From assembly GCF_023006505.1 (NCBI RefSeq), contig NZ_JALBGV010000029.1, positions 1 through 64,000 on the forward strand: a stretch of DNA of 64,000 nt, in the 5' to 3' direction. This DNA is from Neorhizobium sp. SHOUNA12A (GTDB lineage Bacteria > Pseudomonadota > Alphaproteobacteria > Rhizobiales > Rhizobiaceae). The translations under genes were made by a program, and so were the position numbers. How positions within the stretch are numbered: position 1 is the stretch's first letter; each line of letters starts with the position of its first letter. Of the stretch, positions 9,515 to 18,342 are shown in pieces. The notes under the pieces were generated by a model, which was not told the DNA's origin, did not search any database, and worked only from the letters and a program-made list of their open reading frames with translations.

Positions 9515-10606
9515 TCACCCCGCCAGCCTCTTCTCCTCGGGTTGAACCCGAGGGCTGCCGTCGATATCCACCGCCGCAAAGGCTGCCGCGATGACCTCCG
9601 GTCCGGCACCGGGCCGCGTGGCATCGGTAGAGAGGATCTGGCGAAACCGCCGCGCGCCGGCAAACCCCTGGAAGAGCCCGACCATGTGCCTTGTGACATG
9701 ATGCAGCCGCCCGCCCCGGCCGATCAGCTCCGCCGCATAGGCCATCATCGTATCGCGGAGCGCCGGCCAGTCGACATCCGGGATTCGAGCCCCTTCGCGA
9801 CCGCCACCTGCCAGAAACGCATCCACGCCGGCAAGCATTCCGGTATTGTGATAGGCGGCGCGACCGAGCATCACCCCGTCCATATGGGCGAGATGGTTGG
9901 CCGCCTGTTCCAGATCGGCGATGCCGCCGTTGATGCCGATGAACACGTCCGGATTTTCCCGCTTCATGGCATGGACCAGCTCGTAGTCGAGCGGCGGCAC
10001 TTCGCGGTTTTCCTTCGGCGACAGCCCCTGCAGCCAGGCTTTTCTGGCATGAATCCAGACCGCATCGGCCCCGGCGCCAATCACCCGGGCAAGAAAATCC
10101 GGCAGCACGTCCGTCGGCTCCTGGTCGTCGACGCCGATCCGGCATTTCACGGTGACCGGCACGCTCGACATCCGCTTCATCGCCGAAACGAGGTCGGCCA
10201 CATGCGCCGGATCGCGCATCAGGCAGGCGCCAAAAGTGCCCGACTGCACCCGGTCCGACGGGCAGCCGACATTGAGGTTGATCTCGTCGTATCCGTAATC
10301 GGCCGCGATCCGCACCGCCTCGGCAAGCTTTGCCGGATCCGAACCGCCGAGCTGCAGCGCAACCGGATGTTCGGCCGGCGAAAAAGACAAGAGCCTGTCG
10401 CGCGGCCCATGAATAATCGCGTCGGCCACCACCATCTCGGTATAGAGCAGCGCATCCTTCGACAACTGCCGATGCAGGAAACGGCAATGCCTATCCGTCC
10501 AATCAATCATCGGCGCAACGGCGAAAACAGGAGCCTTGATATATCTATTTTTTTCTTGTTTTACGGGCTCTTGGAGCACTCTGTTCTCCGTCTTGTTCAA
10601 GCTCAT
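9515..10606 (-). CDS. dusA: tRNA-dihydrouridine(20/20a) synthase DusA
   Basis: 363 residues; an FMN enzyme that reduces uridines in the tRNA D-loop. The DusA hallmarks are clear: FAVAPMIDWTDRHCRF, VALQLGGSDP, the catalytic cysteine at residue 115 in NLNVGCPSDRVQ, the motif GACLM, and VKCRIGVDD. The first 24 residues (Lys/Asn-rich, before the conserved FAVAPMID) are encoded by an AT-rich stretch unlike the rest of the gene and have no strong ribosome binding site, so the exact start is uncertain. The 5' side of dusA is a known integration site for islands, and an integrase remnant lies 28 bases away. Confidence 0.95.
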   Translation of the reverse strand: MSLNKTENRVLQEPVKQEKNRYIKAPVFAVAPMIDWTDRHCRFLHRQLSKDALLYTEMVVADAIIHGPRDRLLSFSPAEHPVALQLGGSDPAKLAEAVRIAADYGYDEINLNVGCPSDRVQSGTFGACLMRDPAHVADLVSAMKRMSSVPVTVKCRIGVDDQEPTDVLPDFLARVIGAGADAVWIHARKAWLQGLSPKENREVPPLDYELVHAMKRENPDVFIGINGGIADLEQAANHLAHMDGVMLGRAAYHNTGMLAGVDAFLAGGGREGARIPDVDWPALRDTMMAYAAELIGRGGRLHHVTRHMVGLFQGFAGARRFRQILSTDATRPGAGPEVIAAAFAAVDIDGSPRVQPEEKRLAG

Positions 10607-10633
10607 CTTGTACCAAATCCGTCCGTTTCGGTC

Positions 10634-10796
10634 ATGGGCGCTACCACCCCGCGCGCGAAAAGATGGCAGCGTCAGCTACATGGCACGCGTGCGAGTTATG
10701 CGGGATGGCGTGACTTATCACGAGACGGAGACTTTTAACAGACGGCCGGCGGCCGCTGCGTGGATGAAGAAGCGTAAGCGGGAACTCGCGAAGCCG
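10634..10796 (+). pseudogene. Tyrosine-integrase N-terminal fragment, copy 1
   Basis: The frame containing ARKDGSVSYMARVRVMRDG, then TYHETETFNRRPAAAAWM and KKRKRELAKP, matches the arm-type DNA-binding N-terminus of phage/island tyrosine recombinases. The expected start peptide MGATTPR is in a different frame: 28 bases separate the ATG from the DGS codon where 30 would keep the frame. Similarity stops after about 55 codons and no catalytic domain follows. It diverges from dusA, whose start is 28 bases away, which is the usual position of integrases that target dusA. Confidence 0.75.
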
Positions 10797-11079
10797 CGCC
10801 GCCGCGGCTCGGGGATGCTGTCGGCATTGGCAATCTCGCCTCTTCGTCGAGCTATACGATCCGCCTTACGTCCGCGCACTTGCCCTTGGATAGAAGCACC
10901 GGACTGCTCTTCAGCCCGGTGCGGTGTTGTTGCTTGTGACAGACACCGGCGGACTCGTGTTCACTGAGCCAATCGGCATGAAAGTCCGTCGCCGCTAGCG
11001 TACCGTTTCCGGCTAGACATCGTGTATGCGGAGACTGGGGCGCTGATGCCAGTTGAGGCGGACCGGATCATCGGCCGCC
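10797..11079. other. Decayed sequence between integrase relic and LysR gene
   Basis: No intact gene. Short protein-like runs in shifting frames (for example VELYDPPYVRALAL and VTDTGGLVFTEPIGMKVRRR) suggest the remains of one or more disrupted genes, but I cannot assign them. Confidence 0.4.
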
Positions 11080-11964
11080 CTATTCCATCACCGCATCTCT
11101 CAGCCAGGTGCGAAAGAACCGGAAACTCTCGGACCGAAGCTTCGGATCGGCGAACATGAATAAATAGTGCTCATGCACCATTTCGTTCTCAAACAGAGTA
11201 ACGAGCTGACCGTCCGCTAGCTCCTGCTTGACCAGCTTCTGGCGGACAATGGCAATGCCGAGTCCTTCGACGGCGGCCGTCAGTTCGAGGCCAGAGCTTT
11301 CGAGATCGATGAAGCGGGTATTTGAGAATATTCTTGGCGCACGCGGTCCGAGCCAGCGCTCCCAGTTGCGGGTGAATTCCGCCGATCGCAACAAGGTATG
11401 ATGTTCCAGATCGTCGGGCGTCTTGAGAGGGGGTGCGCGGCGCAAATAGGCCGGGCTGCAGACCGGAGTGAGATCCGCGTCGCCCAATATCTCGCATACG
11501 AATCCTTTTTTTCCGACCGTCTCGCCCACATGGATCATGCCGTCCAGCCCTTCCACATCATGCCCGCCGGTGACGAATTTCACGACGATGTCGGGACGGC
11601 GCGCGTAAAGCGTTCCGAGCACCGGCATGATGCATTTCTGCAGAAAGACGCGCGGACTTCCGATCACCAGCGGCCGGCGATCGACGCTGACCGAGAGATC
11701 GCTTGTCACGGCGCGGATATCGCCAAGAGACGCGTGGATTCTCGCCCAATAGACTTCTCCGGCGGGCGTCAAGGCTATTCTTCGGTGCGTTCGTTCGAAG
11801 AGATCGCAGCCCAAAAATGCTTCCAGATTCTGGATCTGCCGGCTGACCGCGCCGGGCGTCAGGCAGAGCTCGTCCGCCGACTTGGCGATGCTCATGTGCC
11901 GCCCCGCCGATTCGAAAACAGGTAGCGAGGTCATCGGCGGCAGGTCCCTGCGCCTTCTTTGCAT
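11080..11964 (-). CDS. LysR-family regulator (GcvA-like) of the ABC/lyase operon
   Basis: 294 residues. The N-terminal winged HTH (about residues 14-72: PVFESAGRHMSIAKSADELCLTPGAVSRQIQNLEAFLG) and the effector-binding domain are intact, with a GcvA-type pattern (LPPMTSLPVFESAGRH). The ATG at 11964 has GGAGG nine bases upstream. It diverges from the transporter operon across a 126-base gap that contains a LysR-type inverted repeat, so it most likely controls that operon in response to the imported substrate. Confidence 0.88.
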   Translation of the reverse strand: MQRRRRDLPPMTSLPVFESAGRHMSIAKSADELCLTPGAVSRQIQNLEAFLGCDLFERTHRRIALTPAGEVYWARIHASLGDIRAVTSDLSVSVDRRPLVIGSPRVFLQKCIMPVLGTLYARRPDIVVKFVTGGHDVEGLDGMIHVGETVGKKGFVCEILGDADLTPVCSPAYLRRAPPLKTPDDLEHHTLLRSAEFTRNWERWLGPRAPRIFSNTRFIDLESSGLELTAAVEGLGIAIVRQKLVKQELADGQLVTLFENEMVHEHYLFMFADPKLRSESFRFFRTWLRDAVME

Positions 11965-11997
11965 GATGTTTTCCTCCCTCCGCTTCTCTAGCGTTCA

Positions 11998-12014
11998 ATT
12001 GAGAAAAACTCAAT
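11998..12014. promoter_or_regulatory. Candidate LysR operator (ATTGAG-N5-CTCAAT)
   Basis: A perfect 6-bp inverted repeat with a 5-base spacer, containing the LysR T-N11-A arrangement. It lies in the divergent gap, 34 bases from the LysR start and 77 from the binding-protein start. Confidence 0.55.
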
Positions 12015-12090
12015 CGAATTCAAAAAATTTCGATTTTTCCGCCGGCGATCCGACGATACGGTCCCCGCGGAATGAATGGGAGGGAGGACC

Positions 12091-13698
12091 ATGAAGAACT
12101 TATCACTGGCATCTTTCGGCTTGGCGATCGCGGCTGCGACGTCACTTGCCCCTGTCGCGGCTTCGGCCGAACAATTGCGCGTGGGTCTTGCCGCGCTCGC
12201 CACGTCGGTTGATCCGCATTTCCACCGTGCCGGCTACAATTTCGATCTCCGCGAAAACATCTCGGACGCGCTCGTTTACGCCAACGGCGTCAACGGCGGC
12301 GTCGAGCCGCGCCTTGCGAAATCATGGGAGATCCAGGGCGATACCAAATGGGTCATCACCCTCGAATCGAAGGCGAAGTTCGACGACGGCAGCCCGCTCG
12401 GCGCCGACGACGTGATCTACTCGATGTGCCGGGTGCGCAATGTGCCAAACAGCCCCGGCCTGTTCAGCAGCTTCATTTCCACCATCAGCGGCATCAAGGA
12501 TGCCGGCGACGGCAAGATCGAGATCGACACCAAGAAGCCCGACCCGAACCTGCTGCGCAGCTTGAGCAATATCGGCATCGTCGAGAACCCGACCGGCCGC
12601 ACGCTGACCTATGACGACAAGACCTGCGGCAACGACAACTGGCTGGAAACGGCCGGCTTCAACAACGGCAAGGTTTCCCCCGGCATCGGCCACTACCGCG
12701 TCAGGAAATTCACGCCCGACGTCCAGATCGAACTCGAGCGCAACGCACAGTATTACGGCACCCCGGCCGCCTACGATTCCGTGCTGATCAAATCCCTGCC
12801 GGACAACAGCGCCCGCATCGCCGCCCTACTTGGGGGATCGGTGGATGTCATCAATGCCGTACCGATCAATGCCATCGACAGCATCCAGTCGTCGGGCAAG
12901 CACCACCTGTCGTCCATGCCCTCGACGTTGCTGATCTTCCTGCTGCCCGATCAGGGCCAGGAAAAGACACCGAAGGTTTCCGGTACCAACGGAAAGAACC
13001 CCTTCCTTGACGCGCGTGTCCGCAAGGCGCTCAATCTCGCCATCAACCGCGAGCAAATCGCCGAGACCGTGATGGGGGGCATGGCGGGGCCGGCAAGTCA
13101 GATCATCGTTGACGGCGTCTTCGGTCACAATCCCGACCTGCAGCCCTCTCCCTTCGATCCGCAGGAGGCCAAGCGCCTGCTGGCCGAGGCGGGGTATCCG
13201 AACGGTTTTTCCCTGACGCTGAACGCGCCGAGCGACCGCTATGTTAACGGCGCCCAGGTCGCTCAGGCGGTGACCGCCATGCTCTCGCAGATCGGGCTCA
13301 ACGTGACGCTGGAGACTTTCCCGTTTAGCATCTACTTCACCAAGGCCAGCGCCTACGAGTTCAGCCTCTATCTCGCCGGTGCCGCAGCCGATACCGGCGA
13401 GGGCCTGAGCCAGATGATCAACCTCGCCGGCACCCGCAATCCCGATCGCGGCTGGGGCGGTGCAAACCGCGGACGCTATTCCAGCAAGGTCACCGACAAG
13501 GCGCTCGAAGACGCGCAATCGACGCTCGACGACGCCAAGCGGGAAGATCTGATCCGCTCCGCCGTGGCCCAGGTCTACAAGGACGACGGCTACGTGCCGC
13601 TCTACCACGAGTTCGGCGTCTGGGGGGTGCGCAACGGCGTTCACTACGACGCCAACGCCAACCTGACCAATATCTTCTACACCGCACGTCCCGAATGA
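12091..13698 (+). CDS. ABC transporter periplasmic binding protein, peptide/opine/nickel type
   Basis: 535 residues of the SBP_bac_5 family, which captures di- and oligopeptides, opines, nickel or other chelates. A Sec signal peptide occupies about residues 1-27 (cleavage near ASAEQL). The mature start QLRVGLAALATSVDPHF and the core RVRKALNLAINREQIAETVMGG are family-typical. The ATG at 12091 follows GGGAGGACC. It is the first gene of an operon with a lyase, two permeases and two ATPases. The substrate cannot be told from sequence. Confidence 0.93.
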   Translation: MKNLSLASFGLAIAAATSLAPVAASAEQLRVGLAALATSVDPHFHRAGYNFDLRENISDALVYANGVNGGVEPRLAKSWEIQGDTKWVITLESKAKFDDGSPLGADDVIYSMCRVRNVPNSPGLFSSFISTISGIKDAGDGKIEIDTKKPDPNLLRSLSNIGIVENPTGRTLTYDDKTCGNDNWLETAGFNNGKVSPGIGHYRVRKFTPDVQIELERNAQYYGTPAAYDSVLIKSLPDNSARIAALLGGSVDVINAVPINAIDSIQSSGKHHLSSMPSTLLIFLLPDQGQEKTPKVSGTNGKNPFLDARVRKALNLAINREQIAETVMGGMAGPASQIIVDGVFGHNPDLQPSPFDPQEAKRLLAEAGYPNGFSLTLNAPSDRYVNGAQVAQAVTAMLSQIGLNVTLETFPFSIYFTKASAYEFSLYLAGAAADTGEGLSQMINLAGTRNPDRGWGGANRGRYSSKVTDKALEDAQSTLDDAKREDLIRSAVAQVYKDDGYVPLYHEFGVWGVRNGVHYDANANLTNIFYTARPE

Positions 13699-13746
13699 CG
13701 CACGGCCGGTGGAGCCGGCATTTCACGCCGGCCCTGCCCTGTTTTT

Positions 13747-15168
13747 ATGAAAGTGCAAAGCCAGATGGGTACAGAATTCAACGACGCCCTCACGTCACAA
13801 TACGACTACCAGGGACTGAGGGAGGCATTCGCAGCGCCGGCCATGTACCAGGCCTTCCTGGACGTCGAAAAGGCCGTGGCCCTGGCCCAGGGAGAGCTCG
13901 GCATGATCCCGGTCGCTTCAGCGGAGGCGATCGCCGGACATTGTCGTTACGAGCTCCTGGACATGGAACGCCTGGATGCCTCCTATCGGACAACCCGCCA
14001 TCCGCTGATGCCGCTCATCAATGAACTCGTCCGGCTCTGCGGCTCCGAGCACGGCGGTTATGTCCACTGGGGCATCACCACTCAAAACATCATCCAGACG
14101 GGACTGCTGTTGCTCGCCAAGCGCGCCCAGGCGGTGCTGGACGGCTTTCTCGCCAACATCCTTCAACATCTCGGCCACCATGCCCGCACCCATGCCAACA
14201 CCGTTATGGCCGGACGCACGCATTATCGCCACGCGGTGCCGATCACCTTCGGTTTCAAGGTGGCTGTGTGGATCGAGGAATTCCTCCAGGCCGCGGACCG
14301 GCTCAAGGAGGCCGAGAAGCGAGCCTTCGTGGTGATGAGCGGCGGCGCGGTCGGCTGCTTCTCGGCCCTCGGCAGGCAGGGGCCGGCCTTCCAGTCGCGC
14401 GTGGCGGCTCTTCTCGGCATGGGCGAGATGGCCATTCCCTCCCGGGCGATCCGCACCCACATGTGCGAATATGTCAATGCGCTGAGCCTGATAGCCTCCA
14501 TCTGCCACAAGATCGCCGAGGAGATCTACCAGAGTTCCTCCGAGGAATACGGAGAGCTGCACGAAGGTCGCATCGAGGGCACCATCGGCTCCTCTACCAT
14601 GCCGCAGAAGATCAACCCGATCCTCTGCTACGGCATCATCGCTAACAGCAACAAGCTCTATTCCTGCGCCGGAATGCTGATGGCGGCCGCATACCGCCCG
14701 TTCGAATCGGACGGCAGCGCCAACCAGATGTTCGAGGACGGGCTGGCTGAGGTCATCGCCGCCATTTCCGAAATCCTCGTGCGGACCGAACTACTGGTGC
14801 GCGACCTGCATGTGGATACGGAGCGGATGCGGGCCAATCTGGACCTGTCGCATGGAGCGATCTTCGGGGAGTTCGCCATGATGCGGCTCGGCCAGACGCT
14901 CGGCAAACACAGGGGCCATGAACTGGTCCACGACGCTGCCATGGCCGCGGCCGGCGGCAAGGCCCCCTTCCTGGAGGAGTTGGCGCTGCTGCCGGGCGGC
15001 GCGGCAATCAGGGTCGAGATCGAAAAGCGGCTTGAAACCAGCAGCACCAGCGGCATATGCGCCGAATATGCGTTGCATTTCGGTTCGCTGGTCCAGGATA
15101 TTGTGGCGGGGTCTATGCCGACCGCCGAGCAACGCAATATCAATGCCTACCTAAAGGCCGACCGCTGA
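13747..15168 (+). CDS. Fumarase/aspartase-superfamily lyase
   Basis: 473 residues. The superfamily signature GSSTMPQKINP lies at residues 281-291 and carries the catalytic serine loop; HWGITTQNII (about residue 104) and AGRTHYRHAVP (about 158) are the other two conserved regions. The closest look is to adenylosuccinate lyase, carboxymuconate cycloisomerase and related enzymes that release fumarate by beta-elimination. Because it sits inside a peptide-type ABC operon, its substrate is probably the imported compound rather than adenylosuccinate. There is no clear ribosome binding site at the ATG 13747; a start at 13765 is possible. Its stop overlaps the next start (TGATG). Confidence 0.88.
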   Translation: MKVQSQMGTEFNDALTSQYDYQGLREAFAAPAMYQAFLDVEKAVALAQGELGMIPVASAEAIAGHCRYELLDMERLDASYRTTRHPLMPLINELVRLCGSEHGGYVHWGITTQNIIQTGLLLLAKRAQAVLDGFLANILQHLGHHARTHANTVMAGRTHYRHAVPITFGFKVAVWIEEFLQAADRLKEAEKRAFVVMSGGAVGCFSALGRQGPAFQSRVAALLGMGEMAIPSRAIRTHMCEYVNALSLIASICHKIAEEIYQSSSEEYGELHEGRIEGTIGSSTMPQKINPILCYGIIANSNKLYSCAGMLMAAAYRPFESDGSANQMFEDGLAEVIAAISEILVRTELLVRDLHVDTERMRANLDLSHGAIFGEFAMMRLGQTLGKHRGHELVHDAAMAAAGGKAPFLEELALLPGGAAIRVEIEKRLETSSTSGICAEYALHFGSLVQDIVAGSMPTAEQRNINAYLKADR

Positions 15169-16151
15169 TGTTCTCCTTCGTGCTGCAGCGCCTGTTGCAA
15201 AGCGTGGTCGTGGCGCTCGTGCTGTCGATCGTCCTGTTCGTCGGCGTCTGGCTGATCGGCAACCCGGCAGACATCCTGATCTCGTCTGAAGCATCGGAGG
15301 CCGACCGGCTGGCGGCCATCACCGCGCTCGGCCTCGACAAGCCGCTCTGGCAACAGTACTTGACCTTCCTCGGCAATGCCGCGCAAGGGGATTGGGGATA
15401 TTCCTTCGTCTACAAGGAGCCGGTCGTCAGCATTCTGCTGCAGCGTTTGCCCGCCAGCCTGGAACTCGGCATCGTGGCCTTTTTTATCGCCATCGCCGTC
15501 TCCGTGCCCGCAGGCCTCTATTCAGGCCTCAGGCCGGGTTCGCCGCTCGGCCGGGGCCTGATGGCCTTCTCGCTGATCGGCGTCAGCATACCGACCTTCT
15601 GGCAGGGCATGCTGCTGATCGTCGCCTTCGGTATCGCCCTGCCGATCCTGCCGGTCGGCGACCGGGGCCAGGTGGCGACCCATCTCGGCATCACCTCCAG
15701 CCTCTGGACGCTCGATGGCTGGTCGCACATCGTCATGCCTGCCTTCAGCCTGGCATTGTTGAAGATGTCGCTGCTGATGCGCGTGACGCGCGCCGCGACG
15801 ATGGAAATCGTGCGCCTCGACTTCGTCAAGTTCGCCTATGCCAAGGGCGTGCGCAGCCGCAAGGTCGTCGTCGGCCATATCCTGCGCAACGCGCTGGTTC
15901 CGCTCATCACCGTCACCGGCATCGAACTCGGCAACCTGCTTGCCTATGGGGTGATCACCGAGACGGTCTTCTCCTGGCCAGGATTGGGCAAGCTCCTGAT
16001 CAACTCGATCAAGGTCTTGGATCGGCCGCTGATCGTGGCGCAGCTCACCTATACCGCGCTGCTGTTCATCGGCATCAATTTCATCGTCGATATCCTTCAC
16101 ATGGCGATCGATCCCCGCATCAAATCCGTGATGGGACGGCGCACAGCATGA
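15168..16151 (+). CDS. ABC permease, DppB/OppB type
   Basis: 327 residues, six transmembrane helices. N-terminal MFSFVLQRLLQSVVV and the C-terminal EAA-type loop (DFVKFAYAKGVRSRKVVVGHILRNALVPLIT) are diagnostic of the first permease of peptide importers. It is coupled to the lyase by TGATG and to the next permease by ATGA. It forms the inner-membrane channel with the following permease. Confidence 0.93.
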   Translation: MFSFVLQRLLQSVVVALVLSIVLFVGVWLIGNPADILISSEASEADRLAAITALGLDKPLWQQYLTFLGNAAQGDWGYSFVYKEPVVSILLQRLPASLELGIVAFFIAIAVSVPAGLYSGLRPGSPLGRGLMAFSLIGVSIPTFWQGMLLIVAFGIALPILPVGDRGQVATHLGITSSLWTLDGWSHIVMPAFSLALLKMSLLMRVTRAATMEIVRLDFVKFAYAKGVRSRKVVVGHILRNALVPLITVTGIELGNLLAYGVITETVFSWPGLGKLLINSIKVLDRPLIVAQLTYTALLFIGINFIVDILHMAIDPRIKSVMGRRTA

Positions 16152-17359
16152 GCACGGCCGGATTCAAGGATTACGCGCAGCACTTTGCCGAAAGCCGCGC
16201 CGCCGTCGTCAGTCTTGCGGTCAGCCTGGCCTTCGTCGCCTGTGCCATCTTCGCACCGCTGCTGTCGCCGACGGACCCATACGACCTGACGCAGCTTCAG
16301 CTCTCCGATGCGTTGAAGCCGACTGGTTCCACGCGCATGCTGCCGGGAGAAGAAGTCAGGGCCAATATCCGCATCGACGGCAGCGCGACGTCTGTCCAGC
16401 CGGCCACACCAGCCAAGACCCACGTGACGCTCGTGGCCGAGCCCTGCGGGCTGAACTGTCTCGGCGTCGGCGTTCAGCCGGAGGGAACCAGGCTCGCAAA
16501 CTTGCAGATCCGCAACCTTCCGGCCGGCGCAACCGTCGAGGGTGCCAGGAAGCATCCCGTCCAGTCTTGGTGGACCGTAGACAATCCGGAGGGCGGCAAG
16601 GTTAGAATCGCGTCCAACGGCCCGCTGCCAGCGACATTCACCTTTCTCGCCATCGCCAGGTCCATGGATCAGGAAACGGATTTTGTCTTTCACCTGGGCA
16701 CCGACAGCTTTGGGCGCGACATGTTCTCGGCAATTCTCTACGGCGTCAGGATCAGCGTCTTCGTCGGGCTCGTGGCGGCCGGCGCCGCGATGGTGATCGG
16801 CACCGGGCTCGGGCTCCTTTCGGCCTGGCGCGGCGGCATCACGGACGCGATCATCATGCGCGCCGTCGACTTCATGCTCGGTCTTCCGGCCTTGCTCGTC
16901 GGGCTTGCAATCCTCGCCATTCTCGGCAACGGCGTCAGTAAGGTCGTGCTCGCTATCGTCATCGTGCAATGGTCCTATTATGCCCGCACGGCCCGCTCCT
17001 TTGCGATGAGCGAGCTCGGCAAGGAATATGTCGAGGCGGCACGGTGCCTGAGGCTTTCGCCCGCGCGCATCATGCTGCGGCATGTACTGCCCAACTGCAT
17101 GCCGCAGATCATCGTGCTCTTCACACTCAACATCGCCTCGGCGATCTCGCTCGAATCGTCGCTGAGCTTCCTCGGAGTCGGCCTGCCGCTGACAAGGCCG
17201 TCGCTCGGCATGCTGATCGCCAGCGGCTACGAATTCATCTTCTCGCACAAATACTGGATTAGCATCTATCCCGGCATCGTGCTGCTGGTGATGATCGTCG
17301 CCATGAACCTGCTCGGCGACCGGCTGCGTGATCTCAACAATCCGCGGCTCGACCGCTAG
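16148..17359 (+). CDS. ABC permease, DppC/OppC type, with large periplasmic insertion
   Basis: 403 residues, about 100 more than usual. After the first transmembrane helix (about 20-40) and the normal LLSPTDPYDL, there is an extra segment of about 120 residues (about 60-178) that looks like a small beta-rich extracytoplasmic domain with a cysteine pair (C100, C104). The standard permease core resumes at HLGTDSFGRDMFS (182-194) and includes the EAA loop (YVEAARCLRLSPARIMLRHVLPN). The insertion faces the periplasm, where the binding protein docks. Confidence 0.92.
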   Translation: MSTAGFKDYAQHFAESRAAVVSLAVSLAFVACAIFAPLLSPTDPYDLTQLQLSDALKPTGSTRMLPGEEVRANIRIDGSATSVQPATPAKTHVTLVAEPCGLNCLGVGVQPEGTRLANLQIRNLPAGATVEGARKHPVQSWWTVDNPEGGKVRIASNGPLPATFTFLAIARSMDQETDFVFHLGTDSFGRDMFSAILYGVRISVFVGLVAAGAAMVIGTGLGLLSAWRGGITDAIIMRAVDFMLGLPALLVGLAILAILGNGVSKVVLAIVIVQWSYYARTARSFAMSELGKEYVEAARCLRLSPARIMLRHVLPNCMPQIIVLFTLNIASAISLESSLSFLGVGLPLTRPSLGMLIASGYEFIFSHKYWISIYPGIVLLVMIVAMNLLGDRLRDLNNPRLDR

Positions 17360-17370
17360 AGGAACCGCCC

Positions 17371-18339
17371 ATGACGGCCCCCTTCTTCCGCGTCGATAAC
17401 CTCAACACCTGGTTTTTCACACGCCAGGGCGTGATCAAATCCGTGCGAGACATTTCCTTCGAACTTTCCCGCGGCGAGGTGCTGGGCATCGTCGGCGAAT
17501 CCGGCTCGGGCAAATCGGTGACGGGCATGTCGATCATGGGCCAGATCGACGAACCCGGCCGCATCGTCTCCGGCTCGATAGCTCTCGATGGAGAAGAGTT
17601 GACGACGCTCGGCTTCGAGGAGATGCGCCACTATCGCGGCAAGCGGATCGCCATGGTGTTCCAGAACCCGCTGATGACGCTGAACCCGCTGATGCGCGTG
17701 CGCGATCAGATGTACGAGGCGATCGGCGAGCACGAGAACATTTCCCGCAAGGACATGCACGACCGCTGCATCGAGGCGCTGAAGGCCGTGGGCATCCCTT
17801 CGCCGGACGAGCGGCTGAATGCCTATCCGCATGAAATGTCGGGCGGCATGCGCCAGCGCGTCGTCATTGCCATCGCGCTGCTGCTCGGACCGGACATGAT
17901 CATCGCCGATGAACCGACGACGGCCCTCGACGTCACGATCCAGGCCCAGATCATCTATCATATCCGACGCCTGATCGACGAGCACGGGCTCGGCATGATC
18001 TGGATCACGCACGACCTCTCGACGCTCTCCGAACTCGCCGACCGGATCATGGTCATGTATGCGGGAGCGACGATGGAAATCGGCACGACCGAGGAAATCA
18101 TTGGCGCCGCACGCCATCCTTATACCCGCAAGCTCCTCGATTCCGTCCCCTCGCGCAATGTGCCGGGACGGAAGCTGAAGCAGATTCCCGGTAACATGCC
18201 GTCGCTGCTTGCGCTTGGAAAGGGCTGTCCTTTCGCCAGCCGCTGCGACCGGGCAACGGATATCTGCAGCGAGCCGGTGCCAGCCATCCAGCTATCCGCC
18301 ACCCACCACATCTGGTGCTACCATCCATTCGAGGACTGA
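17371..18339 (+). CDS. ABC ATPase, DppD/OppD type
   Basis: 322 residues. Walker [11 protein letters not shown]-loop [11 protein letters not shown], signature [15 protein letters not shown], Walker [13 protein letters not shown] and the C-terminal oligopeptide/dipeptide extension with Cys residues ([14 protein letters not shown]), which in this subfamily can hold an iron-sulphur cluster. Starts 11 bases after the permease. It energises import together with the next ATPase. Confidence 0.94.
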   Translation: MTAPFFRVDNLNTWFFTRQGVIKSVRDISFELSRGEVLGIVGESGSGKSVTGMSIMGQIDEPGRIVSGSIALDGEELTTLGFEEMRHYRGKRIAMVFQNPLMTLNPLMRVRDQMYEAIGEHENISRKDMHDRCIEALKAVGIPSPDERLNAYPHEMSGGMRQRVVIAIALLLGPDMIIADEPTTALDVTIQAQIIYHIRRLIDEHGLGMIWITHDLSTLSELADRIMVMYAGATMEIGTTEEIIGAARHPYTRKLLDSVPSRNVPGRKLKQIPGNMPSLLALGKGCPFASRCDRATDICSEPVPAIQLSATHHIWCYHPFED

Positions 18340-18342
18340 CGC

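Noticed and set aside
9368..10738. Plus-strand frame of 456 codons opposite dusA
   Set aside because: Antisense to a clear DusA; composition (Arg/His-rich, no domain) is typical of a shadow. Its last codons overlap integrase copy 1 in the wrong frame.
16097..17248. Minus-strand frame of 383 codons opposite the OppC-type permease
   Set aside because: Very rich in Asp, Gly, His and Arg, as expected from the complement of a hydrophobic membrane protein gene.
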